In this document: positions 1-7,839 of the stretch, piece after piece | Position numbering within the stretch: position 1 is the stretch's first letter | Layout: each line of letters opens with the position of its first letter | NCBI RefSeq assembly: GCF_003308995.1 | Contig: NZ_QFFJ01000001.1 | Location: 992,001 to 1,056,000, forward strand | DNA: 64,000 nucleotides | Source: Chitinophaga flava | GTDB taxonomy: Bacteria; Bacteroidota; Bacteroidia; Chitinophagales; Chitinophagaceae | Direction: 5' to 3' | The notes under the pieces: model-generated | Told to the model about the DNA's origin: nothing | Database searches by the model: none | The model's input: the letters and a program-made list of their open reading frames with translations, nothing else | Position numbers and translations under genes: made by a program

Positions 1-1683
1 CAGCAAAAAACTTTCTGCTCTGGCCGAATTGGATTTGATATAGGTATCTTCCGAAGTAGTACCCAGGATCAGGTTTGCATCCCAATCCTTATGAAAAGTC
101 TTGTGGAAATTGAGCATCAGATTGGAATTTACGTAGTTGTAATTCCGGTCTGTCTGCGACAGCATACCTTTCTGCCAGGCCACTTTAACACTGGAACCCG
201 GAGTAACGAGGTTCTCGAACTGAGTGGTATAGTTATCAACACCCAGTCGGTAGGTAGCGTCCAGCCAGCTGGTGAGTTTTACATTCGCGTAAGCGGAACC
301 AATTAAACGGTTGGTTTTATCTGATTGCGGCATACGGTTGATCACCCAGTAAGGGTTGTCAATATCGGCATCCAGGTCAATATCCGGAAGCAGCCGGTGT
401 TTGGTACCATCGGGATTGAGCCATACACGCATATCGTCATTACGGGGCCAGGCCATGATACTTTCCATGTAGCCAGTACCACCAGAGCTCCACAAACCAG
501 TACCGGTAAGGGTTTTCTGGGTGGTGCTTGTCGCATAGGAAGCATTCAGACCAAAGGTGAAGATGCCGATTTTCTGTTCGCCATTAAACCTGAGTGTAGA
601 ACGATTGTAGTTGGTAGTAGGTACTACGCCGCCCTGGTTGAGGTTGGAACCAGAGAGAAAGAAGTTACCGTTTTGGGTACCACCGGAAACAGTGAAGCTG
701 TTATCAAATGCGCTGGCATGCTGGAAGAAGTTGCCCATATTATCAAAGACTTCTTCGCCCGGCTGAAATTTATCACCCCAGGATAGGCTGGTTTGTTTGT
801 TCAGCGCGCCTTTATAATAAGTACCTTGTTTATAAACACCCTGTTGTTTAGGCAGCCTGTTCACCCAGTTGTTCATATAACGGCTGGTGACAGAGCCTGT
901 AACCAACCCTGCTGTACCTTTTTTGGTAGTGATGATAATAGCACCGGCAGCAGCACGCAGACCGTATAAAGCCGCAGCAGCAGGACCTTTCAGCACAGAG
1001 ATAGATTCAATATCTTCCGGGTTGATATCCATGGCGCGGTTACCATTGGTAGTTGCTAAGTTGACAGATCCATCAAAAGCACTGTTATCACCTTGTCCGG
1101 TAGAGTTGTCCATCGGCATTCCGTCAATTACAAAAAGCGGCTGGTTATCACGTTCCAGAGAAGTACCACCACGGATGATGATAGCAGCTGAAGATCCGGG
1201 CGCGCCACCGGAATTGGTGATGTTCAAACCGGCGATCTTACCATTGAGGGAATTGACCAGGTTCGCATCTTTGTTTTTGAGCAGTTCTACCGATTTGATG
1301 TCCTGTACGGCATAGCCCAGGGCCTTTTTTTCTTTTTTGATGCCCATAGCCGTTACTACCACCTGTTCCAATGCACTGGAAGAAGAATGCATGCTAATGT
1401 TGAAGACAATACGCTCTCCCACTTTTACGCTCTGGTTTTCATAACCAATGAAAGAGAAATCGAGGCTCTCTCCTGGTTTGACCTGAATACGGAACTTACC
1501 TGTTACATCCGTTTGTGCGTTACGGTTACTGCCTTTGATTCTGACTGTTACTCCCGGCATAGGGGTGCCGTCTTCGGCCAGCACAGTACCGGTAGCTGTT
1601 TTAGGCTCCTGGCCATAGGCCAGCCCGGAAGACAGCAACGTTACCAGCGAAAAAATCGCTGATAACCAGAGAAGTTTTCTCAT
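1..1683 (-). CDS. SusC/RagA-family TonB-dependent receptor, 3' part beyond window
   Basis: Outer-membrane TonB-dependent transporter that would import a polymer fragment together with a SusD lipoprotein. The reverse frame is open from an ATG at 1683 to the left edge, about 560 codons, so only the N-terminal half is present. A signal peptide (MRKLLWLSAIFSLVTLLSSG) is followed by a CarboxypepD_reg-like beta domain, a TonB-box-like stretch (SALEQVVVTAMG) and the plug, with the family signatures LFVIDGMPMD and DIESISVLKGPAAAALYG and then ITTKKG. There is no STN domain, so control by an anti-sigma factor is not expected. Its SusD partner should lie beyond the left edge. Family assignment is firm; the substrate cannot be told. 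Confidence 0.93.
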   Translation of the reverse strand, partial: MRKLLWLSAIFSLVTLLSSGLAYGQEPKTATGTVLAEDGTPMPGVTVRIKGSNRNAQTDVTGKFRIQVKPGESLDFSFIGYENQSVKVGERIVFNISMHSSSSALEQVVVTAMGIKKEKKALGYAVQDIKSVELLKNKDANLVNSLNGKIAGLNITNSGGAPGSSAAIIIRGGTSLERDNQPLFVIDGMPMDNSTGQGDNSAFDGSVNLATTNGNRAMDINPEDIESISVLKGPAAAALYGLRAAAGAIIITTKKGTAGLVTGSVTSRYMNNWVNRLPKQQGVYKQGTYYKGALNKQTSLSWGDKFQPGEEVFDNMGNFFQHASAFDNSFTVSGGTQNGNFFLSGSNLNQGGVVPTTNYNRSTLRFNGEQKIGIFTFGLNASYATSTTQKTLTGTGLWSSGGTGYMESIMAWPRNDDMRVWLNPDGTKHRLLPDIDLDADIDNPYWVINRMPQSDKTNRLIGSAYANVKLTSWLDATYRLGVDNYTTQFENLVTPGSSVKVAWQKGMLSQTDRNYNYVNSNLMLNFHKTFHKDWDANLILGTTSEDTYIKSNSARAESFLL

Positions 1684-1873
1684 GTTTTTCGTTTTAATTG
1701 ATCTGGAAATTTGGTTGATACACGCGTTTAGATATAGATTTCATATTTACATTACAGACTTGAAAAAGGCGACTATGGCAATTCGGCTACAACAGCAGAT
1801 TTCCATCTCCGACGGGATTGTACAGGTTACTAAATTTTTTTAGCTTTTAGATTTTAGTTGGACATATTTTTTG

Positions 1874-1881
1874 CAAAGCTA
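1874..1881 (-). promoter_or_regulatory. Putative -7 box of the SusC gene
   Basis: Read on the minus strand the bases are TAGCTTTG, an exact match to the Bacteroidota -7 consensus TAnnTTTG. It lies about 190 bases upstream of the SusC start at 1683, which would give a long 5' leader. No convincing -33 TTG at the usual distance was seen. Confidence 0.4.
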
Positions 1882-1973
1882 AAGATAATTGTAAATGAGG
1901 CTATGGAACAATAGTAAATTCGCGGGTTTTCAAACAATTTTCATTTTTGTTGTTCAATATTCAATCAAAAAAA

Positions 1974-1999
1974 TAGCCCAGGACTGAAGTCCCGGGCTA
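1974..1999. repeat. 26-bp dispersed palindrome, copy 1
   Basis: Near-perfect inverted repeat: arms TAGCCCAGGACT and AGTCCCGGGCTA around a GA centre, one mismatch. It starts 24 bases past the asnA stop codon in the direction of asnA transcription. Related copies lie at 14423-14448 and 38867-38892. It may serve as a transcription terminator or be a REP-like element; no long T-run follows. Confidence 0.75.
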
Positions 2000-2023
2000 C
2001 TTTTCTGATTATGGTATGATATA

Positions 2024-3004
2024 TTATTTTGATTCAGGCCAGATACCTGACTGTACTTCCGAAATATGTTTCCTTTGTAAGAGGAACATACAAAGACGGG
2101 ATTGCCCGATACCACCACCTATACTTAACGGATACACGCTGTTTAACACATTCGTGTGAAACTCCAGCTCACTTCTATGCTCACAATCTTTCAGGGCCAG
2201 CTGTGCTTTCAGAGACTCAGCATCAACCCGGATACCCATGGAAGACAGTTCCAGTGCACTGTCCATCGCCGGGTTCCACAGAATCAGGTCTCCGTTAAGT
2301 CCAAAGAAACCTTCTTCATTGGCAGTAGACCAATCATCATAGTCCGGGGCACGGTCATCATGAACAGCCTTATCAGACAACGGGCCGCCGATGCCCATGA
2401 TAAATACAGCACCGTATTCTTTCGCGATCCTGTTTTCTCTTTCTTTGGAAGTCAGGCCAGGATAACGTTTCAATAAGGCCTCACTATCAATGAAATAAAC
2501 AGATGCAGGCAGTTCCAGCACGCTCTCGTGTTGTTCCTGTAACAGGGCGTTAGTGTCCAGGATAGCCTGATAAATCCGTTCTACCGTGTCTTTCAGATAG
2601 CTGATGCGTCTGTCAGAAGCCTGAATATGTTTCTCCCAGTCCCACTGGTCTACATAAAAACTGTGAATAGGTGATACTACTTCATCCGGACGGATAGCGC
2701 GCATATCGGTAACAATACCCTGCCCTGCTTCCATACCCAGTTGGTGCAAACGCATCCTCTTCCATTTGGCAAGAGACTGCACAATTTCTACCGGGTATGG
2801 GATGTCTTTCAGATTGAACTTCACCGGTTTTTCAATACCGTTGAGATCATCGTTGAATCCAGTACCGGACTTAACGAACAGCGGAGCCGATACTTTCGTC
2901 AGTGAAAGCAGCCGGCCCAATTGTACCGGGAAAAACTCCTTTATCAGGGCTATGCCCTTTTCCAGATGTAATACATCGTTTGTTTTCGTAGTGACTGTGA
3001 TCAT
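2024..3004 (-). CDS. asnA: Aspartate--ammonia ligase (asparagine synthetase A)
   Basis: Makes asparagine from aspartate, ammonia and ATP in the cytoplasm; the fold is that of a class II aminoacyl-tRNA synthetase. The 326-residue product is close to the roughly 330 residues usual for AsnA. Recognisable segments are the N-terminal LIKEFFPVQLGRLLSLTKVS, APLFVKSGTGFNDDLNG, IHSFYVDQWDWEK, and the C-terminal GGGIGQSRLCMFLLQRKHI that closes the active site. The ATG at 3004 was preferred to an ATG at 3079 because homology begins there, an AGAG-containing ribosome-binding stretch precedes it, and a -7 box lies between the two. Monocistronic, with a palindrome just behind its stop. Confidence 0.95.
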   Translation of the reverse strand: MITVTTKTNDVLHLEKGIALIKEFFPVQLGRLLSLTKVSAPLFVKSGTGFNDDLNGIEKPVKFNLKDIPYPVEIVQSLAKWKRMRLHQLGMEAGQGIVTDMRAIRPDEVVSPIHSFYVDQWDWEKHIQASDRRISYLKDTVERIYQAILDTNALLQEQHESVLELPASVYFIDSEALLKRYPGLTSKERENRIAKEYGAVFIMGIGGPLSDKAVHDDRAPDYDDWSTANEEGFFGLNGDLILWNPAMDSALELSSMGIRVDAESLKAQLALKDCEHRSELEFHTNVLNSVYPLSIGGGIGQSRLCMFLLQRKHISEVQSGIWPESK

Positions 3005-3054
3005 TTTTATTCTCTTTATGAAAGATTGTTTTGGATAAATTTCAATGTTTAATG

Positions 3055-3062
3055 CAAAACTA
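3055..3062 (-). promoter_or_regulatory. Putative -7 box of asnA
   Basis: Minus-strand TAGTTTTG matches TAnnTTTG exactly and lies about 50 bases upstream of the asnA ATG in very AT-rich DNA. It also argues against the longer asnA start at 3079, which would lie upstream of the promoter. Confidence 0.5.
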
Positions 3063-3237
3063 TAAATATTCACTAACAAAATAACACACCAGAGAAAATT
3101 TTTTCAATAAAAAGTCAAATACGTTTGATGAAAAGAGGTAAAACTTAACAAATTTTGTCTATTTATCTATACAGATCTTGTTAAAATAAATTAATTATCT
3201 AAAAATCAATTCATTTCATATATAATAAATAACAAAT

Positions 3238-3263
3238 AAAAAACCTGACTAAGTCAGGTTTTT
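3238..3263 (-). terminator. Terminator of the cytochrome gene
   Basis: The hairpin AAACCTGAC / GTCAGGTTT with a 3-base loop is flanked by an A-run on one side and a T-run on the other, so it could act in both directions. It lies about 25 bases past the stop of the minus-strand cytochrome gene. Confidence 0.7.
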
Positions 3264-3289
3264 TAAAATTTTTAACAACTATGTTCATT

Positions 3290-3589
3290 CTATATATTTC
3301 CTGCAACCCACTTCTTCAATGTTTCTTTTTCCACTTCAGTCAGCTTTATATCATCCCCTTTAGGCATACGTCCTTTAACAAACACCTGTGTATAAATAGC
3401 ACTGGCATTTCTTTCCATGTTCCTGCTATTGAAAATACGGAAAGGGTTATTGCGAATATGGCAGACATTACATTTGGTTTGCAGCACCAGCAGGGCTTTT
3501 TCTTTATCTTCTTCCGGCACCGGGCGGGGAGTAGCATTAACAACAGCAGCGAAAATCATCAGGGTAAAAAGTATAATCAGGTGTTTCAT
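3290..3589 (-). CDS. Small secreted c-type cytochrome
   Basis: A 99-residue exported protein. The signal peptide MKHLIILFTLMIFAAVVNA is followed by a heme c attachment motif, CNVCH (about residue 40), and a downstream Met in KGRMPKGD, the usual place for the axial Met ligand. It is therefore likely a mono-heme periplasmic or surface electron carrier. The C-terminal part (LTEVEKETLKKWVAGNI) resembles the last helix of class I cytochromes c. The ATG at 3589 was chosen because the signal peptide starts there; an ATG at 3610 would add seven residues and lies within the promoter box. The redox partner is not evident from the neighbours. Confidence 0.8.
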   Translation of the reverse strand: MKHLIILFTLMIFAAVVNATPRPVPEEDKEKALLVLQTKCNVCHIRNNPFRIFNSRNMERNASAIYTQVFVKGRMPKGDDIKLTEVEKETLKKWVAGNI

Positions 3590-3607
3590 AAATAATAATC
3601 TTTTTAC

Positions 3608-3615
3608 CAAAATTA
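3608..3615 (-). promoter_or_regulatory. Putative -7 box of the cytochrome gene
   Basis: Minus-strand TAATTTTG matches TAnnTTTG exactly, 18 bases upstream of the ATG at 3589, predicting a short leader of about a dozen bases. Confidence 0.5.
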
Positions 3616-3659
3616 GTTCCCTGCACTCCCGGAAAATAGAATAAAACCGACAACGACAT

Positions 3660-4076
3660 CTATTTCTTAACAGGCGTGATTAATTGTCCGTGATAGGCCT
3701 GCACATCAGCCGCCAGATAAGTGCCGACCTTACTCATAAACTGTTTTAACAACGGCAGCTGCATATGTTTGTCCAGATCTTCCTGTGAACGCCATATCTC
3801 ATATATAAAAAAGGCACCGTCCTTTTCTTCATGGATATTATACACGATGTTGCCGGTTTCGGCACGGCTGGGTGCCACCAGCGCCAGCAATTCCTGACGA
3901 AGCACTGCTGCATATTCCTTTTTAGGCCGCAGAAAACCATACAAACTGATAGTGGCTGTAGAATCTGTTGCAGATGTTATCATATAGTCTTTTCCGTTAT
4001 TGTTGGCAAAAGCATGTTCCTGCATGCTGAATATTCCTGTCAGAAGGGCCATGGCCCATACGATACGTTTATACAT
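3660..4076 (-). CDS. Secreted antibiotic-biosynthesis-monooxygenase-domain protein (quinol-monooxygenase-like)
   Basis: A 138-residue protein with a signal peptide (MYKRIVWAMALLTGIFSMQE, cleavage near AFA) and one dimeric alpha-beta barrel (ABM) domain. The pattern LRQELLALVAPSRAETGN, YNIHEEKDGAFFIYEIW and LDKHMQLPLLKQFM follows YgiN-type quinol monooxygenases and related small oxygenases. Export is unusual for this family. The ATG at 4076 starts the signal peptide; in-frame starts further upstream overlap the divergent regulator. It faces an HxlR regulator across 94 bases. HxlR proteins such as YodB respond to quinones and electrophiles, so control by that neighbour is a reasonable inference. 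Enzyme activity is unproven. Confidence 0.72.
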   Translation of the reverse strand: MYKRIVWAMALLTGIFSMQEHAFANNNGKDYMITSATDSTATISLYGFLRPKKEYAAVLRQELLALVAPSRAETGNIVYNIHEEKDGAFFIYEIWRSQEDLDKHMQLPLLKQFMSKVGTYLAADVQAYHGQLITPVKK

Positions 4077-4099
4077 TTTTGTTTTTTTTGAAGACAGGA

Positions 4100-4107
4100 C
4101 AAATGTA
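4100..4107 (-). promoter_or_regulatory. Putative -7 box of the ABM-domain gene
   Basis: Minus-strand TACATTTG, an exact TAnnTTTG match, 24 bases upstream of the ATG at 4076 and inside the 94-bp divergent region shared with the HxlR regulator gene. Confidence 0.5.
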
Positions 4108-4170
4108 AAGCCATCATTCGCTATTTTGTATCTTAGCACGCAATTGTATGATACTAACAGTTGTGTAAGT

Positions 4171-4527
4171 ATGCGTAAAATAAAGGAAAGCTCTACCCAC
4201 TTCGCCAACAAAAACAGCCTGGGAGATATATGTCCCGAAATATATGCCATCAACCTGCTCAGTGGACAGTGGACATTAGCCATCTGTTGCCATCTGTCCA
4301 ATGGAAAACTTCGCTTCGGAGAATTGAAAAAACGTATCCCTCAGGTTACTGAACGGATGCTTGCCCTGCAACTGCGGAAGATGGAAGAAGACCAGCTGGT
4401 GATACGTACCGTTTACCCTGAAGTACCACCACGCGTGGAATATGAACTTACTGAAAGTGGCATGGAACTGATACCCATTTTCAAACAACTGGAAGCATGG
4501 GGAGAAAGACATAAATCCCGCCTTTAG
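4171..4527 (+). CDS. HxlR-family winged-helix transcriptional regulator
   Basis: A 118-residue DNA-binding repressor or activator of the HxlR family. Characteristic segments are CPEIYAINLLSGQWTLAICC (Cys21-Pro, the conserved N-terminal pair of the family), LRFGELKKRIPQVTERMLAL for the recognition helix, and VPPRVEYELTESG for the wing. Two more cysteines (41, 42) follow the tryptophan; thiol sensing is known for some relatives but is only a possibility here. The ATG at 4171 fits family length. It is divergent from the ABM-domain gene, the probable target. Its stop overlaps the stop of the next, convergent gene by four bases. Confidence 0.87.
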   Translation: MRKIKESSTHFANKNSLGDICPEIYAINLLSGQWTLAICCHLSNGKLRFGELKKRIPQVTERMLALQLRKMEEDQLVIRTVYPEVPPRVEYELTESGMELIPIFKQLEAWGERHKSRL

Positions 4528-4958
4528 TCGGCTTTTTCATTTAGTTTTTTGATCAGACCCAATGCCGTTGTCCAGTAAAAGTTGATATGCCGCTCCGTAG
4601 CATAAGCGCCGGCATTGGTTTGTGTAAACTCAAGCGTCGTGATTACACCATGGGTTGTCAGCCGGAAAGTAACCACACCATAATGCGCGGGTTCATCCGG
4701 CCGCTGCGACAGCGAGCTCCAGTGCGTATATGCCAGCAGTACTTCCGGCTCATACTGCAGAATAACACCTTTATTTTCGTAGGGTATGCCATGCAGGTCG
4801 CCTTTAAACACCAGCGGACTGCCCACTTCCCAGGCAGACTGAATATCCGTTGGCGTATCCATCATCCATAAATTAATCTTGTCCGGCTGTGTCAGGAAAG
4901 CCCAGACTTTTGAGGCAGCAGCATGTATTTCCACGGTTTTATGGACAGTATCAGACAT
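4524..4958 (-). CDS. SRPBCC (AHSA1-type) domain protein
   Basis: A 144-residue cytosolic protein of the START/Bet v1-like SRPBCC superfamily, AHSA1 branch. The start VHKTVEIHAAASKVWAFLTQ, the middle ENKGVILQYEPEVLLAYTHW and the final helix NFYWTTALGLIKKLNE match the usual pattern of a small ligand-binding cavity protein. Members are often near ArsR or HxlR regulators, as here, and the ligand is usually unknown. It is convergent with the HxlR gene, and the two stop codons overlap. No promoter box was recognised upstream of 4958. Confidence 0.78.
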   Translation of the reverse strand: MSDTVHKTVEIHAAASKVWAFLTQPDKINLWMMDTPTDIQSAWEVGSPLVFKGDLHGIPYENKGVILQYEPEVLLAYTHWSSLSQRPDEPAHYGVVTFRLTTHGVITTLEFTQTNAGAYATERHINFYWTTALGLIKKLNEKAD

Positions 4959-5104
4959 CTTGTTTTTTATATCAATATCTATCTATATTATTTCATAACC
5001 CTATCGATTTTAAGCATAGTACGTATAGAAAATAACTATACCGGCTGACAAAGGCAGTATCTTACAGGTAACCAAAAAACCCGCGCCAATCCATCATTTT
5101 AACG

Positions 5105-5112
5105 TAATTTTG
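5105..5112 (+). promoter_or_regulatory. Putative -7 box of the nucleosidase operon
   Basis: TAATTTTG, an exact TAnnTTTG match, 40 bases upstream of the chosen ATG at 5152. A TTG start at 5110 for the next gene would sit inside this box and was rejected. Confidence 0.5.
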
Positions 5113-5151
5113 CGGCATCTTAATACCACCAAACACAACTGTAATATACGT

Positions 5152-5757
5152 ATGAGCAATGGACCTCTCGCAGATTTAACAATGATCACCGGCCTGATGA
5201 AACAGCAACCGCTTTTTGTTTTTGCACTGGAATCTGAAGCAGCGGAAGAATTTAACAACGATAACACGCTGATCGCTGGTATCGGGAAAGTAAATGCCAC
5301 TTTCAGCCTGACTAAAAAGATCCAGGAAGAAAGACCCGGACTGATTGTTAACCTGGGTTCTGCCGGCAGCAACACCTTTAACCGCGGTGAAGTGGTATGC
5401 TGTACCCGGTTTATACAGCGCGATATGGACGTTACCGGTTTGGGCTACCGTAAATATGAAACACCATTCTCCGGCCACGAGCCAGTACTGAACTACGGCC
5501 TGCAGCTGCATGGCTTTCAGGAAGGTATCTGTGGCACCGGCGACAACTTCGAAACAGGCCATATCACTTCCGATTACAACGTAATCGATATGGAAGCCTA
5601 TTCCCTCGCCCTGGTGGCTATGAAGGAAAATATACCTTTTCTGTGTCTGAAATATATCACAGACGGCGCCGACGGTACTGCAGCCGAAGAATGGCTGGTA
5701 CAGGTACATAACGCTGCCGCCGCCTTCAGAAAAATCATTTCAGGCCTTCAACAATAA
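5152..5757 (+). CDS. Nucleoside phosphorylase/nucleosidase-family protein
   Basis: Cytosolic enzyme of the purine/uridine phosphorylase-1 superfamily, closest in pattern to MTA/SAH nucleosidases, which cleave the glycosidic bond of nucleosides. The evidence is GIGKVNATFSLTKKI and LIVNLGSAGSN near the N-terminus, the substrate signature NVIDMEAYSLALVA, and KYITDGADG, which holds the catalytic Asp. At 201 residues it is shorter than typical MTA/SAH nucleosidase (about 230). Three ATGs are possible (5152, 5182, 5197); the homologous region starts at the last, so the exact start is uncertain. It is followed 12 bases later by a thioredoxin-like gene, probably in one operon. Confidence 0.78.
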   Translation: MSNGPLADLTMITGLMKQQPLFVFALESEAAEEFNNDNTLIAGIGKVNATFSLTKKIQEERPGLIVNLGSAGSNTFNRGEVVCCTRFIQRDMDVTGLGYRKYETPFSGHEPVLNYGLQLHGFQEGICGTGDNFETGHITSDYNVIDMEAYSLALVAMKENIPFLCLKYITDGADGTAAEEWLVQVHNAAAAFRKIISGLQQ

Positions 5758-5769
5758 AATTGTGTGCAG

Positions 5770-6345
5770 ATGAATTTTACAACTTATCAGCAGGTCTTTG
5801 AAAGTATCCTGCAAGATGCCAACCCAGCAGCTCCCTATAACAATCCCGACTATCTCAATTATACAAAACTCAACTGGTCGAGACAACAACGCTGGTTAAA
5901 AACCGGTGTGCTCAACGAGGAGATCATCTCCGCTGTAAAAAATATTACAGAACCACAGCAGTGGATCGTTATCACCGAGCCCTGGTGCGGCGATGCATCA
6001 CACATCGTGCCCTTCCTCTATAAGATCGCGGAGCTGAATCCACTTATCCAGCTGGACATTCAGCTGCGTGACACTCCTCCTTTCCTGATAGAACAATATC
6101 TGACCAATGGCGGCAAGTCCATTCCCAAACTGGTCATCCGTGATAATGAAAACAATGACTTGGCCGTTTGGGGGCCCAGACCAGCAGGCTGTCAGGCCCT
6201 GTATGACCAGCTCAAAGCTGCTAATGCAAATTTTGAACAAATGAAAATTGAACTGCAGCAGTGGTATAATGAAGATAAAGGCCGCAGTCTGCAGCAGGAG
6301 CTTCTGAGCGTTATCAACAGCACCTGCAGCACCAGCGTCGCCTGA
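5770..6345 (+). CDS. Thioredoxin-family protein, single active-site cysteine
   Basis: A 191-residue cytosolic protein of a Thioredoxin_9-like group. The active-site region reads ITEPWCGDASHIVPFLYKIA: the CxxC of true thioredoxin is reduced to one Cys (CGDA), so a classical dithiol mechanism is not possible. KSIPKLVIRDNENNDLAVWG contains the cis-Pro loop. An ATG at 5770 was preferred to GTG at 5764. Second gene of the nucleosidase operon (12-base gap), although no functional link is obvious. It is convergent with exonuclease III, 16 bases away. Confidence 0.78.
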   Translation: MNFTTYQQVFESILQDANPAAPYNNPDYLNYTKLNWSRQQRWLKTGVLNEEIISAVKNITEPQQWIVITEPWCGDASHIVPFLYKIAELNPLIQLDIQLRDTPPFLIEQYLTNGGKSIPKLVIRDNENNDLAVWGPRPAGCQALYDQLKAANANFEQMKIELQQWYNEDKGRSLQQELLSVINSTCSTSVA

Positions 6346-6361
6346 TGATAGGCAGCTTTTA

Positions 6362-7138
6362 TTATTTGTCTTTCAGCTCCACCCATACCGGAGCATGGTC
6401 GCTGGATTTGTCCCATCCCCTTACATGGCGGTCTACGCCGGCGGCGGTCAGTCGTTTGTCCAGTTCAGGACTCAACAGAAAATGATCAATCCGCAGGCCG
6501 GCATCCCGTCCGTAAGCATTACGGAAATAGTCCCAGAAAGTGTAGATCGTTTCTCCCGGATGCAGCTTGCGGACGGCGTCTGTCCAGCCCTGTGCTACCA
6601 GCGCGTGGAAGGCGGCCCTTACTTCCGGCCTGAAAAGCGCATCATCCACCCAGCGCTCAGGCTTATATACATCCAGATCGGTTGGCATTACATTGTAATC
6701 ACCGGTGAGTACCACAGGCACTTTCTGCTCCAGCAGCTGTTTTGCGTGGTCCGTAAGCCGTTGAAACCAGCCCAGCTTATAATCGAATTTAGGACCCGGC
6801 GCAGGGTTGCCATTAGGCAGGTATAAACAGCCGATTAATACACCGTTGACATTAGCTTCTATATAACGACTGTTTACATCTTCTTCATCTCCCGGCAATG
6901 TTCTTCTAACCTCCTGTGGCGTGCCTACGCGCGACAGAATAGCAACACCATTCCAGCTTTTCTGGCCATGCCAGATCACATCATATCCTGCTTCCCTTAT
7001 TTCGTTTTCAGGGAATTTTTCCTGCGGGGCTTTCAGCTCCTGCAGGCAGGCCACATCCGGCGCACTTTCCTTCAACCAGCGCAGTAGTACCGGCAGGCGG
7101 GCATTGATCCCGTTAACATTATAGGTGGCTATTTTCAT
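6362..7138 (-). CDS. xth: Exodeoxyribonuclease III
   Basis: Cytosolic DNA-repair enzyme: AP endonuclease and 3'-5' exonuclease of the EEP (Mg2+-dependent endonuclease/exonuclease/phosphatase) superfamily. All catalytic motifs are visible in the 258 residues: ATYNVNG (Asn), CLQELK (metal-binding Glu), VVLTGDYNVMPTDLD (Asp-Asn), LRIDHFLLS and SSDHAPVWVEL (the Asp-His pair near the C-terminus). Length and motif spacing fit bacterial ExoA/XthA. Monocistronic, convergent with the thioredoxin-like gene. No exact TAnnTTTG box was seen upstream. Confidence 0.93.
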   Translation of the reverse strand: MKIATYNVNGINARLPVLLRWLKESAPDVACLQELKAPQEKFPENEIREAGYDVIWHGQKSWNGVAILSRVGTPQEVRRTLPGDEEDVNSRYIEANVNGVLIGCLYLPNGNPAPGPKFDYKLGWFQRLTDHAKQLLEQKVPVVLTGDYNVMPTDLDVYKPERWVDDALFRPEVRAAFHALVAQGWTDAVRKLHPGETIYTFWDYFRNAYGRDAGLRIDHFLLSPELDKRLTAAGVDRHVRGWDKSSDHAPVWVELKDK

Positions 7139-7210
7139 AGTATGGTCTGTCTGTTGATTACACCTTCAATTTAACTAAAAATATCAATACGGTGTGGCAC
7201 ACACGTATTC

Positions 7211-7693
7211 TCAACGAACAAACAAACCTCTTTCCAGTTTAGTGATACTCATTACAGAAGAATCTTTCGCGGTATAGATAAACACCCCTCTGGCGTCGAC
7301 GCTCAGATCTGTTTTGCCTACACGCTGGGTATATACCGGTTTATGTATAAAAAATATCTCCATAGAGTCGAGCAGCGAATAACCTATCTCCAGGGATAGA
7401 AAGCCAGACTCCCGCATATCTTTCACCGCTTTTCTGGCCTTATCGCCCGAATACTCGAACTGTTGCAGTGTGGCAGGAAATGATTTCCTGGAGACCCTGT
7501 ATTCACGCATGGCTTCATTAAAAAGAATAGAAGGATGAATCAACCTCCTGCCTTTTTTAACACCCGTGGGGATAGAAAACCCGCTACCGTTCCGCTCACG
7601 GCTGGAGGCAGAATGATTAGTAACACAGGCTGTCAGCATCACGGCTGACAATACTAAAAAAGCGTATATCCGTTTACGTTTATCTGATAACAT
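7211..7693 (-). CDS. Predicted lipoprotein of unknown function
   Basis: A 160-residue protein with a lipoprotein signal peptide: basic start, hydrophobic stretch IYAFLVLSAVML and lipobox LTAC at about residue 22. The rest is Arg/Lys-rich (VKKGRRLIHPSILFNEAMRE) and ends in short beta-like segments; I recognise no family. Its start lies inside the 3' end of an upstream small ORF in another frame (40-base overlap), suggesting translational coupling. Function unknown. Confidence 0.6.
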   Translation of the reverse strand: MLSDKRKRIYAFLVLSAVMLTACVTNHSASSRERNGSGFSIPTGVKKGRRLIHPSILFNEAMREYRVSRKSFPATLQQFEYSGDKARKAVKDMRESGFLSLEIGYSLLDSMEIFFIHKPVYTQRVGKTDLSVDARGVFIYTAKDSSVMSITKLERGLFVR

Positions 7694-7830
7694 AACCTAA
7701 CATTAATTTTACCGGTGGCAATAGATTTCCTTTCAGCTGCAAGTCCTTTTAAACCGTTGGCTGTATCTTTTTGTGCGAATGCAGCGAGTGAAAATAAGTG
7801 AGCAATCAGAGCTACTGTAGCGGTTTTCAT
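7654..7830 (-). CDS. Small secreted peptide (doubtful gene)
   Basis: A 58-residue ORF with a good signal peptide (MKTATVALIAHLFSLAAFAQ, cleavage after AFA) and a mature part of about 38 residues without a recognised family. It overlaps the start of the lipoprotein gene at 7693 by 40 bases in a different frame. The ATG at 7830 is the second in-frame start (the first is 7839). The signal peptide supports it being real; the lack of homology and its short length do not. It could be the first gene of a two-gene unit or a leader peptide. Confidence 0.4.
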   Translation of the reverse strand: MKTATVALIAHLFSLAAFAQKDTANGLKGLAAERKSIATGKINVRLCYQINVNGYTLF

Positions 7831-7839
7831 TGTTGACAT

